64,000 nucleotides of DNA from Paracerasibacillus soli. Its GTDB lineage: Bacteria > Bacillota > Bacilli > Bacillales > Amphibacillaceae. This document shows positions 30,016-39,594 of this stretch, piece by piece. Under the pieces are notes generated by a model, which was not told the origin of the DNA, did not search any database, and saw only the letters and a list, made by a program, of their open reading frames with translations. The position numbers were made by a program, and so were the translations under genes. Each line of letters starts with the position of its first letter. Positions within the stretch are counted from its first letter, which is position 1. The DNA lies in NCBI RefSeq assembly GCF_034006335.1, contig NZ_JAWDIQ010000003.1; one strand, given 5' to 3'.

Positions 30016-31152
30016 ATGCGGGAAGTTGTTATTGTTGAAGGGTGTCGTACAGCGATAGGAAGACGCAAGGGAGCATTGTCACATTACCGATCAGATGAAC
30101 TTGCTGCAATTGTATTAGATGATGTCATGAAACGTTCCGGCCTGGATAAAGCGCTAGTCGAAGATGTGATTGTAGGTTGTGTCACGCAATCTAGCGAACA
30201 AGGTGGAAATATTGCACGGACAGCAGCTTTAATTGCTGGTTTTCCAATACATGTGCCAGGGGTTACAATTGACCGTCAATGTGGTTCAAGCCAACAAGCA
30301 ATTCACTTTGCTTCACAAGCCATTGCTTCCGGGGATATGGATGTCGTGATTGCTGGTGGTGTTGAAAACATGACGAGAGTTCCAATGTTTTCTAATATGG
30401 AAGGTTATAAGCCTAGTGAACAGTTGACGAATAAGTATGAGATTGTAAATCAAGGAATTTCAGCAGAGAAGATTGCCGATATATGGGGATTCACACGTGA
30501 ACAACTTGATGTTTTTTCGCTGCAGAGTCATCAAAAGGCATTGAAAGCATTAGAATATGGTGTGTTTAACGATGAAATTGTTCCAGTAAAATTAAGTGAT
30601 GGGGAAGTATTTCGAGAAGATGAGGGACCTAGGACGGATACCTCTTTAGTAGCTTTGGCGGCTTTAAAACCAGTATTTATTGATGAGGGAAAAATTACTG
30701 CCGGAAATGCGAGCCAAATGAGCGATGGTGCAAGTGCTGTTTTGCTCATGTCTCGCGAAAAGGCAGAAGAACTAGGTTTAAAACCGAAAGCAAAAATTAT
30801 CGCCCGCACTGTAGTGGGGTCAGACCCCACATTAATGTTAACAGGTCCAATTGATGCAACGCAAAATGTACTTGCCAAGGCGGGATTAACGATTGATGAG
30901 ATGGATTTATACGAAGTAAATGAGGCATTCGCTTCTGTTCCTTTAGCATGGCTTGAAGAAACAGGTGCGAATCCCGACAAGTTAAATGTAAATGGTGGTG
31001 CTATTGCATTAGGGCATCCATTAGGTGCAACTGGGACAAAATTACTTATTTCATTAGTCAATGAGCTGGAAAGAATGAACGGAAAGTATGGATTGTTAGC
31101 TATTTGTGAGGGGATGGGAATGGCAAACGCAACGATAATTGAGAAAATTTAA
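30016..31152 (+). CDS. Acetyl-CoA C-acyltransferase (thiolase)
   Basis: 378 residues, thiolase II family, condensing or cleaving acyl-CoA in the cytoplasm. The nucleophilic Cys lies in TIDRQCGSSQQAI (about residue 90), the catalytic His in NGGAIALGHPLGATG and the second Cys in LLAICEGMGMANA. NEAFASVPLAW is the usual family box. ATG 30016 has a GAGGGG site. The short palindrome GTGGGGTCAGACCCCAC at 30814-30830 is inside the gene in frame (VVGSDPT) and is like palindromes found between genes elsewhere. B. subtilis YhfS/MmgA are the nearest types I know, and whether it acts in fatty-acid breakdown or acetoacetyl-CoA formation is open. Confidence 0.9.
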   Translation: MREVVIVEGCRTAIGRRKGALSHYRSDELAAIVLDDVMKRSGLDKALVEDVIVGCVTQSSEQGGNIARTAALIAGFPIHVPGVTIDRQCGSSQQAIHFASQAIASGDMDVVIAGGVENMTRVPMFSNMEGYKPSEQLTNKYEIVNQGISAEKIADIWGFTREQLDVFSLQSHQKALKALEYGVFNDEIVPVKLSDGEVFREDEGPRTDTSLVALAALKPVFIDEGKITAGNASQMSDGASAVLLMSREKAEELGLKPKAKIIARTVVGSDPTLMLTGPIDATQNVLAKAGLTIDEMDLYEVNEAFASVPLAWLEETGANPDKLNVNGGAIALGHPLGATGTKLLISLVNELERMNGKYGLLAICEGMGMANATIIEKI

Positions 31153-31186
31153 GGTTAGAGTTTACTAGTTATAACTTGCTATATGA

Positions 31187-31227
31187 ACCGCTATACGTGA
31201 TTAATACGTCATGTATAGCGGTCTTTT
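31187..31227 (+). terminator. Terminator of the thiolase gene
   Basis: ACCGCTATACGTGA pairs with a right arm containing TCATGTATAGCGGT, followed by CTTTT. It lies about 35 bp after the stop codon. Confidence 0.85.
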
Positions 31228-31461
31228 ACATTGCTGGAATGCATAGTTAACACAATAAAAGAACCTTTTGCGATGACAAATCAAATGCAAAGTATTCTGA
31301 AGTTATGAAGTGGATAAGAATATGTTAGATGTGTTGAAAATAGTTACTTTTTACTATAGCTTATAAGTAGTGTAAATTGTAATAAACTCTAGATCTTTTC
31401 GATTCATCCGTATTTTAAACAGCGCGTGAATCGCAAATCTTTACTTTTAAGGGGAAATTTT
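31228..31461. other. Intergenic stretch before the capA-like gene
   Basis: About 230 bp after the thiolase terminator (309 bp gene-free in total). AT-rich, with no gene-like frame and no clear promoter pair. The ribosome site AAGGGGA is at the right end. Confidence 0.5.
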
Positions 31462-32624
31462 ATGAGAATGAAAAAGTTTTTCGCCTTCAGTATTTTAACT
31501 ATATGCCTAATTGTAGCATTGGTTTCATGCGAGAATGCAAAGAATGACCGCACTGAAGTAGTTTCTAACAATCACAAGACAATGACAACACATGAGTTAA
31601 AGCAAAAGGAAATGAGAAAGCTTAATCAGACAATCACACTAACCGCTATAGGAGATATACTTATTCACGCTAGGGTATATGATGTTGCGAAAACGGAACA
31701 TGGTTATGATTTTACACCATTTTTTTCTCATGTAAAGTCATACTTGAATGATACGACAATCACATTTGCCAATCAAGAGACGATGATAGGTGGAACCGAT
31801 CTTGGCCTGTCCACGTATCCTGCATTTAACAGTCCTTATGAAGTAGGTGATGCATTAAAGGATGCTGGAGTAAATATTGTATCGATTGCCAATAACCATA
31901 CGCTTGATCGTGGTGAGAAAGCAATTCAAAATGCAATTAAGCATTGGGAAGCAATCGATATGATGTACACAGGTGCATATAAGAATAAGACAGATCAGGA
32001 ACGTATACGAGTAATGGAAACAGAGGAAGGTGTGTCTGTTGCCTTTTTGGCATATACGTATGGAACGAATGGTATACCCGTTCCAAAGGGGAAGGACTAT
32101 TTAGTTAACTTTATCAATAAAGAAATAATTGCTGGTGAGATTGCAAAAGCAAAAGAAATGGCAGATGTGATTGTACTAAGCTTGCACTTTGGAAATGAAT
32201 ATGAACGCTTTCCAAATAATGAACAAAAAGACCTTGTTCAATTTGCTGCCGACCAAGGGGTTGATATAGTATTAGGCCATCATCCTCATGTGCTACAGCC
32301 AATCACGTGGGTAGAAGGTAAAGAAGGAAATCAGATGTTAGCTGTTTATTCTTTAGGAAACTTCTTATCGGGTCAAAAGGGAATGTATCGCCAAATTGGT
32401 GGCGTATTTAAATGTACGATTACGAAAACATACAAAAACGGAAAGCCCAAAATTGAAGTGACAGCACCAAAGTTTATGCCAACATACGTGAAGGAAAATG
32501 AATGGAAACCGAAACCGATGTTTCAACTTACAGAAAGGGATTTACCTGGGTGAGGCAAAAGTACAAAGACATCAAGAAACATATGTCCCAATGGTTACCG
32601 GAACTTGAATTCATTGAAGAATAA
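31462..32624 (+). CDS. CapA/PgsA-type metallophosphatase lipoprotein (frameshift near the C-terminus)
   Basis: About 387 residues. The N-terminal signal ends in the lipobox LVSC, so it is a predicted membrane lipoprotein. The CapA-family calcineurin-like fold shows in AIGDILIHARVYD, FANQETMIG, SIANNHTLDRG, LHFGNEYERFPN and GHHPHVLQPI, the metal-ligand motifs of PgsA/CapA proteins linked to polyglutamate or capsule work. ATG 31462 follows AAGGGGA. One T is missing at about 32547; adding it restores RDLPWVRQKYKDIKKHMSQW to a stop at 32624. No pgsB/C partners are near, so polyglutamate synthesis is not implied. The exact role is unknown. Confidence 0.82.
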
Positions 32625-32688
32625 AGCCTGTGAAAACGAAATGAACTGACCAGACCGATTTTAACTATTATACATTTATTATGTAATG

Positions 32689-33914
32689 CATGTGGAATCC
32701 GCAGATAGCGCGTCATTCACGGTAGATTCCTGAATAAAAGCATGTGGAATCTCCCGAGAGCGCGTCTATCACGGTAGATTCCTGAATAAAAGCGTGCGTA
32801 ATCGCCCGAGAGCTGTTATCACGGTAGATTCTCAAGCAAAAGCATGTGGAATCCCCCGAGAGGGCGTCACTCACGGTAGATTCCTGAATAAAAGCGTGAG
32901 GAATCTCCCGAGAGAGCTGTTATCACGGTAGATACCGAAGCAAAAGCATGCGTAATCACCCGATAGCGCGTCATTCACGGTAGATACCGAAGCAAAAGTG
33001 TGAGTAATCGCCCGAGAGCGCTGCTATCACGGTAGATTCTCGAATAAAAGCGTGAGTAATCGCCCGAGAGCGCTGCTATCACGGTAGATTCTCGAATAAA
33101 AGTGTGAGGAATCCCCCGAGAGAGCTGTTATCACGGTAGATACCGAAGCAAAAGCATGAGTAATCGCCCGAGAGAGCTGCTATCACGGTAGATTCCTGAA
33201 TAAAGCGTGCGTAATCCCCCGAGAGAGCGTCTATCACGGTAGATACCTGAATAAAAGCATGCGTAATCCCCGATAGCGCTGTTATCACGGTAGATACCGA
33301 AGCAAAAGTGTGAGTAATCCCCCGAGAGAGCTGTTATCACGGTAGATACCTGAATAAAAGCGTGAGGAATCTCCCGAGAGAGCTGTTATCACGGTAGATA
33401 CCTGAATAAAAGCGTGCGTAATCGCCCGATAGCGCGTCTATCACGGTAGATTCTCGAATGAAAGCATGTGAAATCCCCCGAGAGAGCTGTTATCACGGTA
33501 GATTCTCGAACAAAAGCGTGCGTAATCGCCCGAGAGCGCGTCTATCACGGTAGATACCGAAGCAAAAGCATGCGTAATCACCCGATAGCGCGTCATTCAC
33601 GGTAGATACCGAAGCAAAAGTGTGAGTAATCGCCCAGAGAGCTGCTATCACGGTAGATTCTCGAATAAAAGCATGCTAAATCCCCCGAGAGAGCTGTTAT
33701 CAAGGTAGATCCTCGAATAAAAGCGTGTGAAATCCCCCGAGAGAGCTGTTATCACGGTAGATACCGAAGAAAAAGCATGCTTAATCCCCCGAGAGCGCTG
33801 TTATCACGGTAGATTCCTGAATAAAAGCGTGCGTAATCACCCAAGAAAGCGTCTATCACGGTAGATACCCAAGCAAAAGCATGTGGAATCGCCCGAGAAA
33901 GCGTCATTCACGGC
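32689..33914. repeat. Non-coding tandem array, 24 units of about 52 bp
   Basis: The word CACGGTAG or a one-base variant recurs 24 times between 32718 and 33909, at spacings of 50-53 bp and mostly exactly 52. Units share the order TATCACGGTAGAT, a variable TCCTGAATAAAA / ACCGAAGCAAAA / TCTCGAATAAAA block, GCRTGNGNAATC, NCCCGAGAG, then an AGCTGT or CGCGTC block. Many units contain a perfect dyad, such as AGATTCCT with AGGAATCT at 13-nt spacing (unit at about 32877). The 52-bp period is not a multiple of three and frames break, so it is not coding. There are no unique spacers, so it is not CRISPR. It lies between the CapA-like and PopT-like genes. Confidence 0.95.
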
Positions 33915-34175
33915 GTTTAGATATTGGAATGGAAAGAATACGACCCTCTAGACCCCTCGAAAATGCCTTAGTAATTGACTTTGTAAAGACTTGTTCATCA
34001 ATCTATCTTGTATAGCGGGAAATTAATTTGTAATTATCTACCTTGTTATAGAAAGTGGAACAATTAATTACAGTGATTAAATTAATGCTATTAAATGTAA
34101 CCTATTTTTGGTATGATAACTCTATGCTTACATACAATTGGTAATAGAGGACAGGCATGAAGGAGTCAAAAGACA
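33915..34175. other. Leader region of the PopT-like gene
   Basis: About 260 bp of AT-rich sequence between the array and the DUF368 gene. TATGATAACT around 34112 may be part of a promoter. The start is preceded by a weak AGGAGT site at 34160. Nothing else is identifiable. Confidence 0.4.
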
Positions 34176-34991
34176 ATGGATTGGAAAAATATTTATCGTG
34201 GATTTTTGATGGGGGCAAGCGATGTGATCCCTGGAGTGAGTGGGGGTACAATCGCATTATTACTCGGAATTTATGATCAACTTATTGCAGCTATAAATGG
34301 ATTTTTAAGTAAGGAGTGGAAGAAGCATTTAAGTTTTTTAATTCCACTCGCTATAGGTGTTGGTGGAGCAATACTATCTTTAAGTAAGATAATTAATTGG
34401 TTGTTAGCAAATTATCCAGGTCCACTTAAATTTTTCTTTTTAGGACTTATTCTCGGGGTATTACCTTATTTATTCTATCAGGCTGAAGTAAAAACGACAT
34501 TTAGAATGCAACATTATCTGCTGCTCATTATTGGCACAGTGCTTATTGCTTCAATTGCCTTTTTGGATACATCAAGTGGGGCAATCATTGAAAGTAGATC
34601 ATTCTCAACTTATATCTTTTTATTCTTTTCGGGAATCTTAGGAAGTGCAGCAATGATATTACCTGGTATAAGTGGGTCGATGATTTTATTAGTAATTGGT
34701 GTGTACAGTACTGTTATAGACGCGGTGGATCATTTATATTTTGATGTTCTATTTGTTACGGGAGCAGGTATTGTCATTGGCCTACTCGTCATGAGTCGCC
34801 TCATACGCTTCTTCTTGGAAAGATTTCATACAGGTACATTTGCCTGTGTTATTGGTTTTGTTATTGGCTCTTTATTTATTGTGTATCCTGGTTGGCCAAC
34901 ATCGACAACATATGTGATGATAAGTGTTGTTACATTTGCACTTGGGCTACTTGTTGCCTATATTCTTGGTAAAGTAGAATATAAAGAGTAG
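34176..34991 (+). CDS. popT: DUF368 membrane protein, PopT-type polyprenyl-phosphate translocase
   Basis: 271 residues, about eight hydrophobic helices. The DUF368 signatures are plain: RGFLMGASDVIPGVSGGTIA at the N-terminus and its internal echo GSAAMILPGISGSMILLVIG in the second half, consistent with an inverted-repeat fold. Members named PopT have been reported to return undecaprenyl phosphate across the membrane for reuse in wall synthesis. The family assignment is firm and the function follows from it. ATG 34176 with AGGAGT upstream. Followed after 70 bp by a thioredoxin-like gene. Confidence 0.88.
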   Translation: MDWKNIYRGFLMGASDVIPGVSGGTIALLLGIYDQLIAAINGFLSKEWKKHLSFLIPLAIGVGGAILSLSKIINWLLANYPGPLKFFFLGLILGVLPYLFYQAEVKTTFRMQHYLLLIIGTVLIASIAFLDTSSGAIIESRSFSTYIFLFFSGILGSAAMILPGISGSMILLVIGVYSTVIDAVDHLYFDVLFVTGAGIVIGLLVMSRLIRFFLERFHTGTFACVIGFVIGSLFIVYPGWPTSTTYVMISVVTFALGLLVAYILGKVEYKE

Positions 34992-35064
34992 AGCATAATA
35001 AAAGAAAAGCTGGACAGAACTTGTTACAATGAAGAAGATTAGCTAACAAGGGGTGTTATATCAT

Positions 35065-35385
35065 ATGGAACATATACAAACAGAAGAAAAGTTTAATGAG
35101 ATTATTAAAAGTGAAGAGCCAGTTATTATTAAGTTTTTTGCAAATTGGTGTCCGGATTGTAAAAGGATGGACATGTTTATTGATAGTATTTTAGAAGAGT
35201 TCTCCCAATATAAATGGTATGAAGTGAATACTGATGAAATTGAGGGGATTGCACAAAAGTATGAAGTAATGGGAATTCCGAGTATTCTTATTTTCCAAGA
35301 AGGGGAAAAGAAAGCCCATCAGCATAGCGCATATACAAAAACACCTGAATCGGTGACGGAGTTTTTACACCAACAACTAGGGTAA
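35065..35385 (+). CDS. Thioredoxin-like protein
   Basis: 106 residues, thioredoxin fold, cytoplasmic (no signal peptide). Active site FFANWCPDCKRMD with a WCPDC redox pair in place of the classical WCGPC, and the cis-proline in VMGIPSILIF. ATG 35065 follows AAGGGGTG; the GTG at 35053 overlaps that site. Resembles the YdbP-type thioredoxins of Bacillus. Partner unknown. Ends in a very long bidirectional hairpin. Confidence 0.85.
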   Translation: MEHIQTEEKFNEIIKSEEPVIIKFFANWCPDCKRMDMFIDSILEEFSQYKWYEVNTDEIEGIAQKYEVMGIPSILIFQEGEKKAHQHSAYTKTPESVTEFLHQQLG

Positions 35386-35408
35386 TAAAACGGCAAAAGT
35401 CAAAGGTG

Positions 35409-35475
35409 TGGACAAAAGGGGTCACACCCAACTACAATAATTAGTAGTTGGGGGTCTGACCCTTTTGTTTTGTCC
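35409..35475. terminator. Long bidirectional terminator hairpin
   Basis: The arms GGACAAAAGGGGTCACACCC-AACTAC and GTAGTT-GGGGGTCTGACCCTTTTGTTTTGTCC pair over about 26 bp. The stem contains the GGTCTGACCC-type palindrome seen also at 19944-20018. It separates the thioredoxin and VOC genes, which converge here. Confidence 0.85.
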
Positions 35476-35484
35476 AATCACTTT

Positions 35485-36126
35485 TTATTCCAATTTAAAG
35501 GATAGGGGACCATTTTCTGTAAAACGTATCTTTGTATTGTGCAAGCGAATATAATTTTTATTTCTCAATCTAGCATGAAGTTGAAAAATATGTGTAAATC
35601 TTTCTTTTGTTGTTCCACTATATGTTACGCTTGTAATTGCTTGTGGGTTTTGCAGACCAGCAGGATTTAGTGGTTGCTCCCACTCAATAAGAAACGGCAA
35701 TGATTCGATACGAAAATCAAAGGTTGGGAAAAGCATACGCCATTTTAAGATAGTTCCGTCTGGTTTTTTTCGCTCACCATGGAAAGGGCCTGTAAAAGGA
35801 ATGTTTTCTTTCTTAAAGTGCTGTATATATTGCTCCATTTGGTTTGTACGTAATGCCATTTGAAATGGAATTGGACTTACTTCTTGCTCCAACGTATAGA
35901 CGAGATGCTGAATTAATGGATTCTCCGCGCTGGATGCTTGTTGTAGATCGTTCACGCCTAACCATTCGATATAACTATCATTTGAAAAATATGCCAAGTA
36001 ATTATAGGTTCCCCAATCTGCATGTTCTCCACCTCGCACAGCTTTGATGGAAAACTGTTCACCATATGTAGCACTTACTTCCTCAGCGTTTTTACCTGAT
36101 ATAATAATATGGTCTAAAGCTAACAT
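35485..36126 (-). CDS. VOC-superfamily (glyoxalase-like) protein
   Basis: 213 residues. It begins MLALDHIIISGKNAEEVSATYG, the opening of the Glyoxalase_3-like VOC group, with a metal-ligand-like His in the first strand and an Asp/Glu-containing GTYNYLAYFSNDSYIEWLGV strand. The second half keeps the paired beta-alpha-beta modules. ATG 36126 is preceded by GGAGGGA. Members are dioxygenase-, lyase- or resistance-type proteins, and nothing here narrows the substrate. Confidence 0.75.
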   Translation of the reverse strand: MLALDHIIISGKNAEEVSATYGEQFSIKAVRGGEHADWGTYNYLAYFSNDSYIEWLGVNDLQQASSAENPLIQHLVYTLEQEVSPIPFQMALRTNQMEQYIQHFKKENIPFTGPFHGERKKPDGTILKWRMLFPTFDFRIESLPFLIEWEQPLNPAGLQNPQAITSVTYSGTTKERFTHIFQLHARLRNKNYIRLHNTKIRFTENGPLSFKLE

Positions 36127-36382
36127 AGTGTCCCTCCATTATATAATCATTCCCTTGTGCAAAAGTAGGAAATAAGATTAAAATAAATATATGATTGTAT
36201 ATTTTTAATAAGAGAGGACAAAAAGGCAGTGAATTTCGATACGGAATTTTCACTGGACATTTGAACGTCCTCTTTGTTGCGTAGATTATTTCTTAATTAT
36301 TACGTATATACATATTCTTTTCAACCATAGTATCGCGCATGATGAAATATGTGAGTTTTAAAAAGAGGAACGGAGTGATGAA

Positions 36383-37087
36383 GTGAGTAAACCGGCAATC
36401 TTAATTGTAGAAGATGAGCAAAAGTTAAGTAGGGTCCTACAACTAGAGTTGGAATATGAGGACTATGAAACGGAAGTGGCTGATAATGGAAAAGATGCAC
36501 TCGAACTAATTGAAAGCAGGGAATGGGATTTAGTTTTACTTGATATTATGCTTCCGAAATTGAGTGGGCTAGAAGTATTACGCCGTGTGCGCCGTACAGA
36601 TGAAGCAACACCTATTATATTACTTACAGCTCGAGATCAGGTGTTTGATAAAGTGAGTGGTTTAGACTTAGGTGCAAATGATTATATTACGAAACCTTTC
36701 GAAATTGAGGAGTTACTAGCTCGGATACGGGCTCATCTACGTAACCGGCAGACGCTGCAGTCAGAAGATGTTGCGGAAGAACAAAGTCTTACTGTAGGGG
36801 ATTTGTACGTAAATTTAAATAGCCGTGAAGTCCTTCGAGAGGATGTAGCAATAGAATTAACTCCTCGAGAATATGATTTATTAATCTATTTATTAAAAAA
36901 CAAAAATATTGTTTTGACGAGAGACCAACTCATTGAAAATGTGTGGGGTTATGATTATTATGGAGAAACAAACGTTGTAGATGTATACGTTCGGTACCTC
37001 AGACAAAAGATTGATAAACCATTTACAGTAGCGTATATCCAGACAGTTAGGGGCGTTGGTTATACGATAAAGGATCATGATAGATGA
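36383..37087 (+). CDS. ykoG: OmpR-family response regulator, YkoG/ArlR-like
   Basis: 234 residues. Receiver domain with VEDEQK, phosphoacceptor Asp in DLVLLDIMLPKLSG and Lys in YITKPFEIEELLA. The winged helix ends QTVRGVGYTIKDHD. LQLELEYEDYETEVADNG and SGLEVLRRVRRTDEATP recall B. subtilis YkoG, and it is followed by a kinase and a PepSY protein, as in the yko cluster. The start is GTG 36383, with a GGAACGGAGTG site. It overlaps its kinase gene by 4 bp. Confidence 0.8.
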   Translation: MSKPAILIVEDEQKLSRVLQLELEYEDYETEVADNGKDALELIESREWDLVLLDIMLPKLSGLEVLRRVRRTDEATPIILLTARDQVFDKVSGLDLGANDYITKPFEIEELLARIRAHLRNRQTLQSEDVAEEQSLTVGDLYVNLNSREVLREDVAIELTPREYDLLIYLLKNKNIVLTRDQLIENVWGYDYYGETNVVDVYVRYLRQKIDKPFTVAYIQTVRGVGYTIKDHDR

Positions 37088-38428
37088 AGCTGCAAACAAA
37101 AATTCAGTTATTTGCTAGTTTGTTTATGTTAATTTTTATATTAGCCGTTAATACATCCATTTATTTTATGTTCTATAAAATATCTTCTGATACAGAATTA
37201 AATTGGTTAGCAACAAGTACCGAAGACTTAGTGGAGGCATTGAATAAAAAATCAGACATTCCAAAGTCTGAATTATTAGAGGCCTATATGCCGAATAATG
37301 GTATGGTACGCATTATTAATGACAACTCGAAAGCACTTATAACAAAAACAAAAAAGTATGAATACACAAAGCTTACCAGTGACTTTTCAACGAAAGAAAA
37401 TAATTATATTATTAGGGAAAAGTCTGAAGCACCCGTAGCTGTTATTGCAAAGCCAATTATATGGAAAACGGCGATATTGTGATGTTACAGGTCTCTCAAC
37501 AGTTAATGGCGTTAAAGGAAAATATGAGAACTTTGTTTTATGTACTCTTTTTTGCATCTTTACTCATATTGATTCCAGCTGTACTGGCTGGTGGAATTAG
37601 TAAGTTTGTCCTACGTCCGATTACAGAGCTTATCCATGCGATGAAGGAAAATAAACAAACGAAAACATGGAAGAAGATTGAACTAGGAAAAGGAAAAAGT
37701 CTCGTGATGAACTATATATCATGGAGGAAACATTTAATGAAATGATTGATTATTTGGAGGAAAACTTTGAAAGACAAGAGATTTTTGTGTCAGATGCTTC
37801 ACACGAATTAAAAACTCCAATTTCTATTGTAAAAAGTTATGCACAATTATTAAGGCGTCGCGGCGTAGAAAACAAGGAAATATTTACGGAAGCTGTTGGC
37901 GCGATTGAATCAGAAGCAGACCGCATGCAAAAGCTTGTAGAGCAAATGCTATTATTGGCCAAAAGTGAGGTCGAATTTGAAAAGGAAAAGTTCAATTTGT
38001 TAGGGTTATGTCAAATGGCTATAAAAAGATTCACTGGTGCATATCATCGTGAGATTATATTTCACCCACAAGTTAAAGAGGCGCATATTTTAGGTAATAA
38101 AGAACAACTCCAGCAAGTAATTTATATTTTAATTGATAATGCTTTAAAATATAGTGATCGGGAAGTTAAATTAGAATTATTAACGGATGGAACGATGATA
38201 ATTTTTAAAGTAATCGACTATGGACAAGGTATACCGGAGAAGGACCTCAAATATATCTTTGATCGCTTTTATCGTGTAGATAAAGCGCGTAGTCGTGAAA
38301 CGGGTGGTACAGGGTTAGGGTTACCAATTGCTAAGGCTATTGCACAAGTACATCGAGGTGAACTGCTAGTTGAGAGTAAACCAGGTGAGGGAACGACATT
38401 TACATTAGAATTACCTCGCTCCCAGTAA
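37084..38428 (+). CDS. ykoH: Sensor histidine kinase, YkoH/ArlS-like (two frameshifts)
   Basis: About 448 residues after repair. The first membrane helix is at about 8-30, then an extracytoplasmic sensor domain, a second helix around FYVLFFASLLILIPAVLAG, a HAMP linker, the phosphoacceptor His in DASHELKTPISIVKSYA, the N-box YILIDNALKYS, and G boxes DYGQGIPEKDL and GGTGLGLPIAK. Breaks lie at about 37461 (restoring IIMENGDIVMLQVSQQL) and about 37697 (A-run, restoring GKKSRDELYIMEETFNEMI). Coupled to its regulator by a 4-bp overlap. The signal is unknown. Confidence 0.82.
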
Positions 38429-38527
38429 AATCTTTACTAAATTCTCATGGTTTTCTAATCTAACTCACATTGGTTCTTCATTGTTTGTGTATATGATATA
38501 AGTAACAAATGAAATGGAGGGAACAAA

Positions 38528-39247
38528 GTGAAGAAGAAATTAATTTTAACGATTAGCATCTCTGCAATAGCACTCGTACTAGGATTTGGACTTTATCATA
38601 CAAATGCATCACAACAGGATCCTAAATTATCATTTGATGACATAAAAGAACTTGTAAAGCAGCAATATCCTGGAGAGTTAACAGAAATTGAGTTAGAGAA
38701 GGATTATAATCGAGTTGTTTATGAAGTAGAATTAGAAGGCAATGGAAAAAAATATTCTATAAAACTTGATGGAAATACCGGTGAAGTTCTAAAAATGAAA
38801 GAAAAGCAAATTAGTCAAAAGACACCGGTTCAACAAGTTGAAATAGAGGAACACGAGGATACGCAAGATACACAAATCGCACAAAACAATGACAGTACAA
38901 ATACTAAAAGTAATCAATCTAATAAAGAAGTGAAAAAAGAAAAGTCCGAGGAAAATTCGAATCATCATGAAAATAAATCAGATGATAAAGAAAAGCATAA
39001 ATCAAATCATAAAGAAAAGCACAAATCAAAAGAAAAGAAAAAGGTCGATAAAAAGGCAGTTATTTCTGTCGCAGAAGCTACAGAGATTGCACTGAAGGAA
39101 TTCCCTGGATACGTAACAGAAGTTGAACTAGATGAAGATGATGGTCGATTAATTTACGAAATTGAAATTAAATCTGGTGACAAAGAAGCTGAATTTGAGA
39201 TTGACGCGATTACTGGTAAAATATTGGTCATCGATATTGATGATTAA
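38528..39247 (+). CDS. Two-PepSY-domain protein next to the YkoGH-like system
   Basis: 239 residues. An N-terminal signal anchor (residues 5-25) leads to one PepSY module (about 34-100, FDDIKELVKQQYPGELTEIE then YSIKLDGNTGEVL). A Lys/Glu/His/Asn-rich linker follows (about 101-180). A second PepSY module (VAEATEIALKEFPGYVTEVE then FEIDAITGKILVID) completes it. Start ATG/GTG region 38528 with GGAGGG. PepSY domains are thought to regulate peptidases or sensors at the surface. Its place 99 bp behind the kinase, as with YkoI/YkoJ, suggests a target or accessory of that system. Confidence 0.82.
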   Translation: MKKKLILTISISAIALVLGFGLYHTNASQQDPKLSFDDIKELVKQQYPGELTEIELEKDYNRVVYEVELEGNGKKYSIKLDGNTGEVLKMKEKQISQKTPVQQVEIEEHEDTQDTQIAQNNDSTNTKSNQSNKEVKKEKSEENSNHHENKSDDKEKHKSNHKEKHKSKEKKKVDKKAVISVAEATEIALKEFPGYVTEVELDEDDGRLIYEIEIKSGDKEAEFEIDAITGKILVIDIDD

Positions 39248-39290
39248 GTATGAGAAATAGTAAGGTTAAGTCATGGCTAACAAAATAAGA

Positions 39291-39413
39291 GGCTAGGACA
39301 TCAGGGTCTACCCCCCTCGTTTAACTCTGTCATTAGTAAGAAGGTTCCGTAGTTCATACTAAAATGTAGTAGTTAAGGGGGCTACACTTTGGTTTTGTCC
39401 TGGCCCTTTTTTT
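39291..39413. terminator. Long hairpin terminator in the 347-bp gap after the PepSY gene
   Basis: The outer arms GGCTAGGACA and TGTCCTGGCC are close complements. They enclose GGGTCTACCCCCC and GGGGGCTACACT-type segments and end in TTTTTTT at about 39407. It is built like the other long stems with GGGTCT-type inner repeats at 19944 and 35409. The rest of the gap (39414-39594) shows no gene. Confidence 0.7.
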
Positions 39414-39594
39414 ATTTCATTTTAAAATCCTTCCTTTATAACATCACATCATTTGCAGGAGAAATAACTCGCTAAATTCGTAAATAAGTCATTGAAAAGT
39501 GGGCTTACCAGCTTAGCTGGGGCTTATATTTTTTTAACAAAATTTCGTGAATCTCATAAGATGTAACAAGTATGTTGTTAAAGGATGTGAAATA

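Noticed and set aside
33079..33340. Minus-strand repeat proteins within the array
   Set aside because: The 52-bp period is not a multiple of three, frames persist for only a few units, and no ribosome site is present.
32689..33914. CRISPR array
   Set aside because: The whole unit repeats, including the stretches between the best-conserved words; there are no unique spacers of constant length and no cas genes nearby.
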